A model generated the notes under the pieces. It did no database searches. It was given only the letters and a program-made list of their open reading frames with translations, and was not told the DNA's origin. From Jiangella alkaliphila (lineage in GTDB: Bacteria > Actinomycetota > Actinomycetes > Jiangellales > Jiangellaceae), in contig NZ_LT629791.1 of assembly GCF_900105925.1 (NCBI RefSeq), forward strand, positions 2,639,278 through 2,703,277: DNA of 64,000 nucleotides, read 5' to 3'. How positions within the stretch are numbered: position 1 is the stretch's first letter; each line of letters opens with the position of its first letter. Below, piece after piece: positions 18,243 through 28,025 of this stretch. Both the position numbers and the translations under genes were made by a program.

Positions 18243-19892
18243 ATGCCAGTCTCGCCACGCAGGTCGGTGGTGCTGGGGGCCATCGCGGTCACGCTCGCGC
18301 TGGGCGCGTGCGGCGGCGGTGACGACACCGGCGACGCGGCCGGCGAGAGCGCCAACACCGTCACGGTCCGCGGTTGCAACCCCCAGGCAGCGTTCGTGCC
18401 GGCCAACAGCAACGAGGTCTGCAGCGGCGACATCCTCGACCAGATCTTCTCGTATCTGGTCACCTATGACCCCGAGACCGGGCAGCCGACGAACGAGATC
18501 GCGGCCGACATCACGACCGAGGACAGCGTGAACTGGACCATCACGCTCGAGGACGGCTGGACGTTCCACGACGGCTCCCCGGTCACGGCGCAGAGCTTCG
18601 TCGACGCCTGGAACTGGGCGGCGCTGGGCGACAACGCCACGCTGAACAGCTACTTCTTCGAGCCGATCGCGGGCTACGCCGACGTGCAGAACGACGTCGA
18701 CGACGAGGGCAACCCGATCGAGGGGTCCGCGGCCGCCGAGACGATGTCCGGCCTGCAGGTGGTCGACGAGCTCACCTTCACCGTCGCGCTCAGCGCCGCC
18801 GAGTCGCAGTTCCCGATGCGCCTGGGCTACACGGCGTTCGCCCCGCTGCCGGAGTCGTTCTACGACGACCCCGAAGCGTACGGTCAGCACCCCATCGGCA
18901 CCGGCCCGTTCCAGTTCGACTCCTGGGACCCGAACATCGACGTCCGCATCTCCGCGTACGAGGACTACAACGGCGACGTCAAACCGAGCATCGACGGCGC
19001 TGTCTACCGCATCTACGAGAACGACGACGCCGCGTACAACGCGCTGCAGGCCGACCAGCTCGACATCATGCCGCTGCTGCCGACGTCGGCGCTGGCCGGC
19101 GAGACCTACAAGATCGACCTCGGCGACCGGTTCCTCTCGCGCGAGACGGGCGTCTTCGAGACCATCACGTTCGCGCCCTCGTCTGTGGACGCCCGCTTCG
19201 ACGATCCGCGGCTGCGGCAGGCCATCTCGATGTCGATCAACCGGCCGGAGATCGTGGAGCAGATCTTCGCAGGCGCCCGGACGCCGGCGACCGGCTGGGT
19301 CTCGCCCGTCGTCGCCGACAACGTGGACGGCGCGTGCGGCGACTTCTGCACCTACGACCCGACCGCGGCGGCGGCGCTGTACGCCGAGACCGACGGCTTC
19401 CCCGATGGCGAGACGCTGGCACTCTCCTACAACGGCGACTCCGACCACAAGGCCTGGGTCGACGCGGTCTGCCAGGACATCGACGACGCCCTGGGGATCC
19501 CGTGCATCGGCACGCCCGTCGTCGACCTCGCCACGTTCCGCGACCAGATCACCAACCGCGAGATGAGCGGCATCTTCCGCACCGGCTGGCAGATGGACTA
19601 CCCGTCGCTGGAGAACTTCCTGGTGCCGATCTTCGCCACCGGCGCCTCGGCGAACGACGGCGACTACAGCGACGACGAGTTCGATTCGCTCGTCGGACAG
19701 GCGGCCGCCGCTCCGGACGCCGCGACCGGTGTCGAGCTCTATCACCAGGCCGAGCGGTTGCTCGCCGAGGACATGCCGGCCATCCCGCTGTGGCACCGGG
19801 TGAACATCGCCGGCTACTCGACCCACGTCGAGAACGTGCGGATCACCATCTTCCAGACCGTCGACCTGCTCAGCGTCACGACCACCGGCTGA
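18243..19892 (+). CDS. peptide ABC transporter substrate-binding lipoprotein (set 2)
   Basis: A 549-residue family-5 solute-binding lipoprotein with lipobox LALGAC (Cys23). Family blocks include GWTFHDGSPVTAQSFVDAWN near residue 102-121, HPIGTGPFQF and a late MDYPSLENF segment. ATG 18243 has a perfect AGGAGGAATT ribosome site; upstream in-frame sequence is not signal-like. It is clearly paralogous to the set 3 lipoprotein (shared TFHDGSPVTAQS, ETMSGL and FRTGW blocks) and less like set 1. It is followed by a hairpin and two permease genes but no ATPase genes. Confidence 0.93.
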   Translation: MPVSPRRSVVLGAIAVTLALGACGGGDDTGDAAGESANTVTVRGCNPQAAFVPANSNEVCSGDILDQIFSYLVTYDPETGQPTNEIAADITTEDSVNWTITLEDGWTFHDGSPVTAQSFVDAWNWAALGDNATLNSYFFEPIAGYADVQNDVDDEGNPIEGSAAAETMSGLQVVDELTFTVALSAAESQFPMRLGYTAFAPLPESFYDDPEAYGQHPIGTGPFQFDSWDPNIDVRISAYEDYNGDVKPSIDGAVYRIYENDDAAYNALQADQLDIMPLLPTSALAGETYKIDLGDRFLSRETGVFETITFAPSSVDARFDDPRLRQAISMSINRPEIVEQIFAGARTPATGWVSPVVADNVDGACGDFCTYDPTAAAALYAETDGFPDGETLALSYNGDSDHKAWVDAVCQDIDDALGIPCIGTPVVDLATFRDQITNREMSGIFRTGWQMDYPSLENFLVPIFATGASANDGDYSDDEFDSLVGQAAAAPDAATGVELYHQAERLLAEDMPAIPLWHRVNIAGYSTHVENVRITIFQTVDLLSVTTTG

Positions 19893-19906
19893 CGCCGCTT
19901 CGTCCC

Positions 19907-19938
19907 GCCCGCCGCACAGCACCTCGCGTGCGGCGGGC
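19907..19938 (+). terminator. hairpin between lipoprotein and permease genes (set 2)
   Basis: A perfect 11-bp stem: GCCCGCCGCAC at 19907-19917 pairs with GTGCGGCGGGC at 19928-19938 across a 10-base loop. It starts 15 bases after the lipoprotein stop and has no T-run. Confidence 0.55.
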
Positions 19939-20003
19939 CGGACGCGCGCCGTACAGTCTGACTCCGGCGCGCACCGGCGTGTCGCTGACCGCTGAGGGAA
20001 GGT

Positions 20004-20924
20004 ATGACTCGGTACGTCGTCCAGCGCCTCGGCCAGATGGTGCCTGTGGTCATCGGGACCACGTTCCTCATCTACGCCCTGGTCTGGGCGCTGCCGGGCG
20101 ACCCGTTCGCGGCGAAGTGCGGCGATCGGCCCTGCCCGGCGAACTACGTCGCCCGCATGACGGCCGAGTACAACCTCGACGACCCGCTACCGCTGGCCTA
20201 CCTGCAGTACATGGGCAAGCTGCTGACCGGCGACTTCGGCGAGACGTTCGCGGGCGTGTCGATCGCCGACGAGCTGCTGCAGCGGTACCCGATCACGCTG
20301 CAGCTGACGCTGCTCGCGATCCTCGTCGAGGTGGTCATCGGCATCGCCGCCGGGGTGCTGGCCGGTATCCGCCGCGGCGGCTTCCTCGACAACCTGGTGC
20401 TGGTCAGCACGCTGGTCGTGGTATCGATCCCGGTGTTCGTGCTGGGGCTGCTGGCGCAGGTGATGTTCGGCGTGCGGCTCGGCTGGTTCCCGGTGACCTC
20501 CGACGGCTCGTTGTACTCGCTGGTGCTGCCCGCGATCGTGCTGGGCAGCCTGTCGCTGGCGTTCGTCGCCCGGCTGGTGCGGGCCAACCTGGTCGAGAAC
20601 CTGCGCACCGACTACGTCCGCACAGCGATCGCCAAGGGCCTGACGCGGCAGCGGGTCATCGGCGTGCACACGTTGCGCAACTCGCTGATCCCGGTGGTGA
20701 CGTTCGTCGGCGCCGACTTCGGCGGGCTGCTCGGCGGGGCCGTCGTCGTCGAGGGCATCTTCAACATCCCCGGCGTCGGCAACATGATCTTCCGGGGCAT
20801 CAACGCCCACGAGGGTGCGACCGTGACCGCCGCCGTCACCGTGCTCGTCCTGGTCTTCCTGCTGGTGAACCTGCTGGTCGACCTGTTGTACGCGGTGCTG
20901 GACCCGAGGATCCGCCATGTCTAG
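20004..20924 (+). CDS. peptide ABC transporter permease, DppB-type (set 2)
   Basis: A 306-residue, normal-length permease. It has the N-terminal RLGQMVPVVIGTTFLIYALVW helix, a short extracytoplasmic region with a cysteine pair (KCGDRPCP), and the EAA-type loop RTDYVRTAIAKG followed by a GGAVVVEGIFNIPGVG block. It is close to the set 3 DppB-type permease over its whole length. Its end overlaps the next permease start by 8 bases, so the two are translationally coupled. Confidence 0.93.
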   Translation: MTRYVVQRLGQMVPVVIGTTFLIYALVWALPGDPFAAKCGDRPCPANYVARMTAEYNLDDPLPLAYLQYMGKLLTGDFGETFAGVSIADELLQRYPITLQLTLLAILVEVVIGIAAGVLAGIRRGGFLDNLVLVSTLVVVSIPVFVLGLLAQVMFGVRLGWFPVTSDGSLYSLVLPAIVLGSLSLAFVARLVRANLVENLRTDYVRTAIAKGLTRQRVIGVHTLRNSLIPVVTFVGADFGGLLGGAVVVEGIFNIPGVGNMIFRGINAHEGATVTAAVTVLVLVFLLVNLLVDLLYAVLDPRIRHV

Positions 20925-21831
20925 CCCGGTCACGCGCCGGCGTGGCGGCGGGCACCGGGCGGCCGTCCCGCGCTCGCTGGCCGGCGACGCCTGGCGCGAC
21001 CTGCGCCGCAGCCCGATCTTCCTGATCTCGGCGGGGATCATCGTGCTGCTGGTCGCGATGGCCGCCGTCCCGGGGCTGTTCACCAACGCCGACCCGGGCG
21101 CCTGTGACCTCGCCAACTCCCGGCAGCCCCCGAGCGGCAGCGCCTGGTTCGGCTACGACCTGCAGGGCTGCGACATGTTCGCGCGGACCATCTACGGTGC
21201 GCGGGCGTCGATCCTGGTCGGGGTGCTGACGACCCTCGGCATCGCCGTCGTCGGCAGCGTGGTCGGCATGCTGGCCGGCTACCACGGCGGCCGCGTCGAC
21301 ACGCTGCTGTCGCGGCTCACCGACATGTTCTTCGCGGTGCCGATGCTGCTCGGCGCGGTCATCGTGCTGGCGACGTTCCCGGCGACGGTCGGCACCCCCG
21401 CCTGGCAGACCATCGGCAAGGTCGTGCTGGCGCTGGGCGTGCTGGGCTGGACGACGGTGGCCCGGCTGATGCGCTCGTCGGTGATCCAGGTCAAGCAGGC
21501 CGACTACGTGCACGCCGCCCGCGGTCTCGGCGCCGGAACCCGGCGCATCATGCTGCGGCACATCCTGCCCAACGCGCTGGCCCCGGTCATCGTGTACTCG
21601 ACGATCATCCTGGGTGTGTTCGTCGTGCTGGAGGCGACGCTGTCGTTCCTGGGCATCGGGCTGCAGGCGCCGGTGATCTCGTGGGGTATCGCGATCAGCG
21701 AGGCGCGCGCCTACATCAGGCAGTCGCCGCACATGCTGTTCTTCCCCGGCGCCTTCCTCTCGGTGACGGTGCTCGCCTTCATCATGCTGGGTGACGCCGT
21801 CCGTGACGCGTTCGATCCCAGGCTGCGGTGA
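20917..21831 (+). CDS. peptide ABC transporter permease, DppC-type (set 2)
   Basis: A 304-residue permease with the DppC-type layout: a cytoplasmic arginine-rich N-terminus, a first helix near residue 32-50, an extracytoplasmic loop with WFGYDLQGCDMF, and the EAA-type loop YVHAARGLGAGTRRIMLRH. It closes set 2. A 297-base gap with its own lipoprotein promoter region follows, and no ATPase gene belongs to this set; the ATPases of set 3 are the nearest candidates for energising it. Confidence 0.93.
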   Translation: MSSPVTRRRGGGHRAAVPRSLAGDAWRDLRRSPIFLISAGIIVLLVAMAAVPGLFTNADPGACDLANSRQPPSGSAWFGYDLQGCDMFARTIYGARASILVGVLTTLGIAVVGSVVGMLAGYHGGRVDTLLSRLTDMFFAVPMLLGAVIVLATFPATVGTPAWQTIGKVVLALGVLGWTTVARLMRSSVIQVKQADYVHAARGLGAGTRRIMLRHILPNALAPVIVYSTIILGVFVVLEATLSFLGIGLQAPVISWGIAISEARAYIRQSPHMLFFPGAFLSVTVLAFIMLGDAVRDAFDPRLR

Positions 21832-22128
21832 CGTGTGACCGTCACCACCCGAAGTGCCGCAAACACGTCGCGATCGGACCGATTCAGTCGAAGAATTCGC
21901 AGCTCACACGGCAGGATCACAGCAATCAGCCGGTATGGTCACAGTCCGGTTGCGTTGTGCGACGGTAGTCCGGTCAGACTTGCCCGCAGAGATGCGCGGG
22001 TTTAGAAATGAGGGCGCGGATCAGGATCGCGACCCTACCCGGCTATGCGCAGATCCGCACCCATGGTGGCGAGGCCGATCGGCCACGCCCGATAACCACC
22101 GGGCGCAGGCCCGTTTGAGGAGGATTCC

Positions 22129-23820
22129 ATGCGAGGCTCTACTCGCAGAGGAGCCGTGGTGGCAGCAGCCGTCGGCCTGACGCTCGTGCTCGCCGCGTGC
22201 GGCGGCGACGACGACGGCGGCGACGACAGCGGTTCGAGCGACGAGGGCACCGGTTCCAGCGATGGTCCTACCGGCACGGTGTCGATCAACAGCACCCAGC
22301 CCGAGAACCCGCTGATCCCGACCACCACGAACGAGGTGGGCGGCGGCAACATCGTCGACGCCATGTGGACCGGCCTGGTCTCCTACGACTCCGCGACCGG
22401 CGAGCCCGGCCTGGCCATGGCCGAGTCGATCGAGCCGAACGAGGACTTCACCGAGTTCACCATCACCATCCACGACGGCTGGACGTTCCACGACGGCTCG
22501 CCGGTCACCGCGCAGAGCTACGTCGACGCCTGGAACTTCGGTGCCTACGGCGCGAACGCCCAGCTGAACCAGTACTTCTTCGGCCCCGACGGCGCCAACA
22601 TCGCCGGCTACGACACGGTGGCCGGCACGACCGACGACGCCGGCGCGTTCGTCGAGGGCTCGGCGACGTCCGAGACCATGAGCGGCCTCGTGGTCGTCGA
22701 CGAGACGTCGTTCACCGTCACGCTGGGGTCGCCGAACTCCCTGTTCGAGACGATCATCGGCTACTCGGCGTTCTACCCGATGCCGGAGAGCTTCTTCACC
22801 GACCAGGCGGCGTTCATCGAGCACCCGATCGGCAACGGCCCGTTCGAGTTCGTCGAGGAGGTCCCGAACACCTCGATCAACCTGCGGGCCTACGCCGACT
22901 ACCCGGGCGAGGTGCAGCCGCAGGTCGAGAACATCGAGTACCGCATCTACGCCGACCTCGACGCGGCCTACGCGGACGTCGTCTCGAACCAGCTCGACAT
23001 CCTCGACAAGATCCCGCCGGTGGGTCTGGCCGGCGACGTCTGGCAGACTGACCTCGAGGGCCGGTCCGCTTCGGAGCCGCTGACCACCCGGTTCACCAGC
23101 CTCACGTTCCCGCTGACGAACACCGAGGCCTGGGCCGACGCCAACCTGCGCAAGGCCATCTCCATGGCCATCGACCGTGAGGCCGTCATCGCGGCCGCCT
23201 ACGGCCCCGGCAACTACGTCCCGGCCAACAGCTGGGTGCCGCCGGGCAACGACGGCTACGTCGAGGGCACCTGCGGCGAGTGGTGCGAGTTCGACGCCAC
23301 GGCGGCGCAGGAGCTGTACGCGCAGACGCCCGGCGTCGAGGGCACGCTGCTGATCTCCAGCAACTCCGACGGTGGTCACCGCGAGTGGGTCGAGGCTGCC
23401 TGCACCTCGATCCGCGAGACGCTGGGCATCGAGTGCCAGGGCGACTACAACCCCGACTTCGGCTCGTTCCGGGCCCGGGTCAACGCCAACGAGATCACCA
23501 ACCCGTTCCGCACGGGCTGGGTCGCCGACTACCCGTCGATCCAGAACTTCCTGGCGCCGCTCTACACGACGAACGGCTCGGCCAACGACGGCGGGTACTC
23601 CAACCCCGAGTTCGACACGCTGATCCAGGAGGCGGCCGGCCTCGAGGGCGACGAGGCGCTCGACCTGTACAACCAGGCCGAGACGCTGCTCGCCGACGAC
23701 ATGGCGATCATCCCGCTCTGGTACGACAACGGCCAGCGCGGGTGGTCCGAGAACGTCAACGAGCCGCAGTTCACCTGGAAGGGTTACGTCGACCCGCTGT
23801 CGATCTCGGTGAAGAACTGA
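22129..23820 (+). CDS. peptide ABC transporter substrate-binding lipoprotein (set 3)
   Basis: A 563-residue family-5 binding lipoprotein with lipobox LVLAAC (Cys24) followed by a long Asp/Gly/Ser linker. It shares many blocks with the set 2 lipoprotein, such as GWTFHDGSPVTAQSYVDAWN and VADYPSIQNFLAPLY, so the two arose by duplication. GAGGAGG before the ATG at 22129 supports the start. The 297-base upstream gap (21832-22128) is less GC-rich than its surroundings and contains a CCCGC/GCGGG dyad near 21983; it presumably holds the promoter. Confidence 0.93.
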   Translation: MRGSTRRGAVVAAAVGLTLVLAACGGDDDGGDDSGSSDEGTGSSDGPTGTVSINSTQPENPLIPTTTNEVGGGNIVDAMWTGLVSYDSATGEPGLAMAESIEPNEDFTEFTITIHDGWTFHDGSPVTAQSYVDAWNFGAYGANAQLNQYFFGPDGANIAGYDTVAGTTDDAGAFVEGSATSETMSGLVVVDETSFTVTLGSPNSLFETIIGYSAFYPMPESFFTDQAAFIEHPIGNGPFEFVEEVPNTSINLRAYADYPGEVQPQVENIEYRIYADLDAAYADVVSNQLDILDKIPPVGLAGDVWQTDLEGRSASEPLTTRFTSLTFPLTNTEAWADANLRKAISMAIDREAVIAAAYGPGNYVPANSWVPPGNDGYVEGTCGEWCEFDATAAQELYAQTPGVEGTLLISSNSDGGHREWVEAACTSIRETLGIECQGDYNPDFGSFRARVNANEITNPFRTGWVADYPSIQNFLAPLYTTNGSANDGGYSNPEFDTLIQEAAGLEGDEALDLYNQAETLLADDMAIIPLWYDNGQRGWSENVNEPQFTWKGYVDPLSISVKN

Positions 23821-23844
23821 TGATCTAGAGTCGCAGCGGCCGGT

Positions 23845-23884
23845 TGCGGGGCGTCCACCTCCTCACCGAGGTGGACGCCCCGCA
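23845..23884 (+). terminator. strong hairpin between lipoprotein and permease genes (set 3)
   Basis: A perfect 17-bp stem: 23845-23861 pairs with 23868-23884 around a 6-base loop (core GGGGCGTCCACCTC). It begins 24 bases after the lipoprotein stop codon and has no T-run. Confidence 0.6.
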
Positions 23885-23923
23885 CGCTGGCGCAAGACCC
23901 CGCTGCGCACGGAAAGGTTGGTC

Positions 23924-24850
23924 ATGGGCCGGTACGTCGCCCGCCGCATGCTCCAGATGATCCCGGTGGTCATCGGCACGACGTTCATCATCTACGCCCT
24001 GGTGTGGGCGCTGCCGGGCGATCCGTTCGCCGGCCGGTGCGGCGCCCGGCCCTGTCCGGCCGCCTACGTGGCGGAGATGACGGACAAGTACAACCTCGAC
24101 GACCCGCTGCCGATCGCGTACGTGAAGTACCTGGGCAACCTCATCCGTGGGGACTTCGGCGAGACGTTCCAGGGCCTGTCGGTCGCCGAGGAGCTGGTGC
24201 GGGCCTACCCGACGACGCTGAAGCTGGCCCTGGTCGCGATCGTCTTCGAGATCCTCATCGGCATCGGCGCCGGCATCATGGCCGGCCTTCGCCGCGGCAG
24301 CTTCATCGACAACCTGGTGCTGGTGTCGACGCTGGTCGTCGTGTCCATCCCGGTGTTCGTCATCGGCTCGGTGCTGCAGCTGTTCCTGGGCATGCGGTGG
24401 GGGATCTTCCCCGCGACCGTGGGGGGTGACGCCAGCCTCTACAACCTGATCCTGCCGGGGTTCGTCCTCGCCTCACTCTCACTCGCCTACGTCGCGAGAC
24501 TCACGCGGACCAGCCTGGCCGAGAACCGCCGCGCCGACTACGTGCGCACAGCGGTCGCCAAGGGCCTGCCGCAGCGCCGGGTCATCGGCATCCACACGAT
24601 GCGCAACTCGCTGATCCCGGTCATCACGTTCATCGGCGCCGACTTCGGCGCGCTGCTCGGCGGCGCCATCGTCACCGAGGGCATCTTCAACGTCCCCGGC
24701 GTGGGGAACCTCATCTTCCGCTCCATCACCTCCAGGGACGGCGTCATGGTCACCGGCGCGGTGACCGTGCTCGTGCTCGTCTTCCTGCTGGTGAACCTGC
24801 TGGTCGATCTCATCTACGGCTGGCTCGACCCGAGGATCAGTCATGGCTGA
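23924..24850 (+). CDS. peptide ABC transporter permease, DppB-type (set 3)
   Basis: A 308-residue normal-length permease, paralogous to the set 2 DppB-type protein (same cysteine-containing RCGARPCP loop, same NLDDPLPIAYVKYLGN block, EAA-type loop RADYVRTAVAKG). The ATG at 23924 has GGAAAGG 6 bases upstream; a TTG two codons earlier is unlikely. It overlaps the next permease gene by 8 bases, exactly as in set 2. Confidence 0.93.
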   Translation: MGRYVARRMLQMIPVVIGTTFIIYALVWALPGDPFAGRCGARPCPAAYVAEMTDKYNLDDPLPIAYVKYLGNLIRGDFGETFQGLSVAEELVRAYPTTLKLALVAIVFEILIGIGAGIMAGLRRGSFIDNLVLVSTLVVVSIPVFVIGSVLQLFLGMRWGIFPATVGGDASLYNLILPGFVLASLSLAYVARLTRTSLAENRRADYVRTAVAKGLPQRRVIGIHTMRNSLIPVITFIGADFGALLGGAIVTEGIFNVPGVGNLIFRSITSRDGVMVTGAVTVLVLVFLLVNLLVDLIYGWLDPRISHG

Positions 24851-25763
24851 CCCCATCCCTCCCGTCGTCGCCGAGGCCGAGGCGCCCGCGTCGACGGCCG
24901 TCCGCAGCCTCGGCCGCGACGCCTGGCACGACCTCGTCCGCAAGCCGACGTTCATCATCTCCAGCGTGCTGTTCGTGTTCTTCGTGACCATCGCCATCGC
25001 CCCTGGCCTGTTCACGTCGCTGAGCCCCACCGACTGCGACCTCGCGCTGACCCGCCAGGGACCCAGCGGGTCGGCCTGGTTCGGCTACGACAACAACGGC
25101 TGCGACGTCTACACGCAGACCATCTACGGCGCCCGGGCCTCGATCATGGTGGGCGTGCTGACGGCGATCGGTGTGCTGGTCATCGGCGGTATCGCCGGCA
25201 CCATCGCGGGCTTCTACGGTCGTGCGACCGACACCGTCGTGTCGCGGCTGGGCGACATCTTCTTCGGCATCCCGCTGCTGCTCGGCGCGCTGATCGTGCT
25301 GGTCTCGTTCCCGGGTAACGCCGAGACGCCGGAGCTGGTCACGATCTCGAAGGTCGTGCTGGCACTGGCCGCGCTGGGCTGGCCGCAGATCATGCGCATC
25401 ATGCGGTCGTCGGTGCTGCAGGTGCGCTCGGCCGACTACGTCCAGGCGGCCCGTGCGCTCGGCGCCGGCGGCACCCGGATGATCCTCAAGCACATCGTGC
25501 CGAACTCGATCGCACCGGTCATCGTCGTGGCGACCATCGCCATCGGCGGATACATCGCGGCCGAGGCGACGCTGTCGTTCCTCGGCGTCGGGCTGCAGCC
25601 GCCGGTGGTGTCGTGGGGGCTGGCCATCAGCCGGGCGCAGGACTACGTCCGGACGTCGCCGCATATGCTGTTGTTCCCAGCGTCAGCGCTGTCGTTGTGC
25701 GTGCTGGCCTTCATCATGCTCGGTGATGCCATACGTGACGCGCTCGATCCGAAGCTGCGTTGA
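24843..25763 (+). CDS. peptide ABC transporter permease, DppC-type (set 3)
   Basis: A 306-residue DppC-type permease, paralogous to the set 2 partner: the same WFGYDNNGCDVYTQTIYGARAS region and the EAA-type loop YVQAARALGAGGTRMILKH. It is followed after 26 bases by the first of two ATPase genes, making set 3 a complete importer operon. Confidence 0.93.
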   Translation: MADPIPPVVAEAEAPASTAVRSLGRDAWHDLVRKPTFIISSVLFVFFVTIAIAPGLFTSLSPTDCDLALTRQGPSGSAWFGYDNNGCDVYTQTIYGARASIMVGVLTAIGVLVIGGIAGTIAGFYGRATDTVVSRLGDIFFGIPLLLGALIVLVSFPGNAETPELVTISKVVLALAALGWPQIMRIMRSSVLQVRSADYVQAARALGAGGTRMILKHIVPNSIAPVIVVATIAIGGYIAAEATLSFLGVGLQPPVVSWGLAISRAQDYVRTSPHMLLFPASALSLCVLAFIMLGDAIRDALDPKLR

Positions 25764-25789
25764 GCGACATCACAGGAGGAGGGCGACGA

Positions 25790-26839
25790 GTGGCGACCAC
25801 GCAAGCCGGCATCGCACCGCGGCCGGACCAGGCCGAGCTGACTCCGCTGCTGGAGGTCGAGGACCTCCGGGTGGAGTTCCGCACCCGCGACGGTGTGGCC
25901 AAGGCCGTCAACGGTGTGTCCTACACGCTGCACGAGGGCGAGACGCTCGCCGTGCTGGGCGAGTCCGGCTCCGGCAAGAGCGTCACGGCCCAGGCCATCA
26001 TGGGCATCCTCGACACCCCGCCCGGGTACGTCACGGGCGGCTCGGTGCGCTTCCGCGGCCAGGACCTGCTGACGCTGCCCGAGGACGAGCGGCGCGCCTA
26101 CCGCGGCCGCAGCATCGCGATGATCTTCCAGGACGCGCTGTCGGCGCTGAACCCGGTGTTCCCGGTCGGCTGGCAGATCGCCGAGATGTTCCGCGTCCAC
26201 GAGGGCCTGTCGAAGAAGGACGCGAAGAAGCGCGCCGTCGAGCTGATGGAGCAGGTGCACATCCCGGCCGCCCGCGAGCGCGTCGGCGACTATCCGCACC
26301 AGTTCTCCGGCGGCATGCGCCAGCGCATCATGATCGCCATGGCGATCGCGCTCGACCCCGACGTCCTCATCGCCGACGAGCCCACCACGGCGCTCGACGT
26401 CACCGTCCAGGCGCAGATCATGCAGCTGCTGGCCGATCTGCAGCGCGAGCGCAACATGGGCCTCATCCTCATCACCCACGACCTCGGCGTCGTCGCCGAC
26501 GTCGCGGACAAGATCGAGGTCATGTACTCCGGGCGCATCATGGAGCAGGCGCCGGTGCACGACATCTACGCCACGCCGGCCCACCCGTACACCAAGGGGC
26601 TGCTCGAGTCGATCCCGCGGGTCGACCTCAAGGGCCAGGAACTGTCGGCGATCAAGGGGCTGCCGCCGAACCTCACGAACATCCCGGCCGGCTGCGAGTT
26701 CCGGCCGCGCTGCCCCTACGCGCGCGACATCTGCAAGGAGCAGCGGCCGGCGCTGGCCGAGGTCGTTCCCGGCCGGTTCAGCGCGTGCCACTTCGCACAG
26801 GAGGTGCTCGAGGGTGACATCGAACCCGCCCAGCAGTGA
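25790..26839 (+). CDS. peptide ABC transporter ATP-binding protein, DppD-type (set 3)
   Basis: A 349-residue ATPase. Walker A GESGSGKS is near residue 57, FSGGMRQR near 173 and Walker [12 protein letters not shown] near 193; the C-terminal tail has the [18 protein letters not shown] block with its cysteines. GTG 25790 is preferred over an upstream TTG because AGGAGGAGG lies a good distance before it. It overlaps the next ATPase gene by 26 bases. Confidence 0.94.
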   Translation: MATTQAGIAPRPDQAELTPLLEVEDLRVEFRTRDGVAKAVNGVSYTLHEGETLAVLGESGSGKSVTAQAIMGILDTPPGYVTGGSVRFRGQDLLTLPEDERRAYRGRSIAMIFQDALSALNPVFPVGWQIAEMFRVHEGLSKKDAKKRAVELMEQVHIPAARERVGDYPHQFSGGMRQRIMIAMAIALDPDVLIADEPTTALDVTVQAQIMQLLADLQRERNMGLILITHDLGVVADVADKIEVMYSGRIMEQAPVHDIYATPAHPYTKGLLESIPRVDLKGQELSAIKGLPPNLTNIPAGCEFRPRCPYARDICKEQRPALAEVVPGRFSACHFAQEVLEGDIEPAQQ

Positions 26840-27842
26840 CGTCGTCCTCGAGGTCGACAACCTGGTCAAGCACTTCCCGCTGACCACCGGCGTCCTCTTC
26901 CGGCGCCAGATCGGCGCCGTGCAGGCCGTCGACGGTGTCTCGCTGCAGCTGCACAAGGGCGAGACGCTCGGCATCGTCGGCGAGTCCGGCAGCGGCAAGT
27001 CGACGCTGGCCAAGCTGCTCATGCGGCTCGAAGAACCCAGCAGCGGCACGACGCACTTCCACGGCCAGAACATCTACGACCTGCGCGGCCGGGCCCTGCG
27101 CGAACTGCGCCGGAACATCCAGATCGTGTTCCAGGACCCCTACTCGTCGCTGAACCCGCGCATGACCGTCGGCGACATCGTCGGCGAGCCGTTCGACATC
27201 CACCCCGAGGTGGCGCCGCGCGGCCAGCGTCGCAAGCGGGTCCAGGAGCTGCTCGATGTCGTCGGGCTCAACCCTGAGCACATCAACCGCTACCCGCACC
27301 AGTTCTCCGGCGGCCAGCGCCAGCGCATCGGCATCGCCCGCGGCCTGGCGCTGCGGCCCGAGATCATCATCTGCGACGAGCCGGTGTCGGCCCTCGACGT
27401 GTCCGTCCAGGCGCAGGTCATCAACCTGCTGGAGAAGCTGCAGGACGAGTTCGGGCTCTCGTACATCTTCATCGCGCACGACCTCTCCGTCGTCCGGCAC
27501 ATCGCCGACCGCGTCGCCGTCATGTATCTCGGCCGCATCGTCGAGATCGGCAGCGAGAGCCAGATCTACGAGAAGCCGACCCACCCCTACACCCAGGCGC
27601 TGCTGTCCGCCGTCCCCGTCCCGGACCCGTCCGTGCGCGGCCAGCGGCAGCAGATCATCCTCTCCGGCGACGTCCCCAGCCCGGCCAACCCGCCCAGCGG
27701 CTGCCGGTTCCGGACCCGCTGCTGGAAGGCCACCGACAAGTGCGCCCAGGAGGACCCGGAGCTGACGGTGCGGCCCGGCAGCGACCACGAGTCCGCCTGC
27801 CACTACGCCGCCGTACGCGAGGACGTCATCGTCCAGCACTGA
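26814..27842 (+). CDS. peptide ABC transporter ATP-binding protein, DppF-type (set 3)
   Basis: A 342-residue ATPase partner. Walker [10 protein letters not shown] is near residue 57, FSGGQRQR near 164 and Walker [12 protein letters not shown] near 184; the tail [16 protein letters not shown] is the usual peptide-transporter extension. The GTG start lies inside the end of the DppD-type gene with AGGAGG about 10 bases upstream. It ends the operon and is followed by a hairpin terminator. These two ATPases may also serve the ATPase-less set 2. Confidence 0.94.
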   Translation: MTSNPPSSDVVLEVDNLVKHFPLTTGVLFRRQIGAVQAVDGVSLQLHKGETLGIVGESGSGKSTLAKLLMRLEEPSSGTTHFHGQNIYDLRGRALRELRRNIQIVFQDPYSSLNPRMTVGDIVGEPFDIHPEVAPRGQRRKRVQELLDVVGLNPEHINRYPHQFSGGQRQRIGIARGLALRPEIIICDEPVSALDVSVQAQVINLLEKLQDEFGLSYIFIAHDLSVVRHIADRVAVMYLGRIVEIGSESQIYEKPTHPYTQALLSAVPVPDPSVRGQRQQIILSGDVPSPANPPSGCRFRTRCWKATDKCAQEDPELTVRPGSDHESACHYAAVREDVIVQH

Positions 27843-27908
27843 GGGGCTGACCAGGGCGGCCGCGCTCGCAACGCGACTGCAACGTGTCGTCGCCTACCCT
27901 CGTCTCAC

Positions 27909-27957
27909 GACCGGGCGGGCCGCCCATAAACCCAGCCCGCCCATCGCCCGCCCGGTC
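27909..27957 (+). terminator. candidate terminator after the set 3 operon
   Basis: GACCGGGCGGGC at 27909-27920 pairs with GCCCGCCCGGTC at 27946-27957 (12 bp). An alternative 8-bp pairing of 27913-27920 with 27935-27942 is also possible. It lies 66 bases after the last ATPase gene, in the gap to the convergent GAF regulator gene. Confidence 0.55.
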
Positions 27958-28016
27958 GAACTCTCTAGCACTCGACGAGCCCGGCTGGTCCATGGGCGCC
28001 CGCCCGGTCGAACTCT
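27945..28016. repeat. 20-bp perfect direct repeat beside the GAF regulator 3' end
   Basis: The same 20 bases, starting CGCCCGCCCGGTCG, occur at 27945-27964 and 27997-28016, with a 52-base period. The sequence after each copy is also similar (a CTCGA..AG..CCGG pattern), so a unit of about 50 bases may have been duplicated. The first copy is the right arm of the terminator above; the second ends 9 bases before the GAF regulator stop codon. Confidence 0.6.
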
Positions 28017-28025
28017 ATTGCTCGA

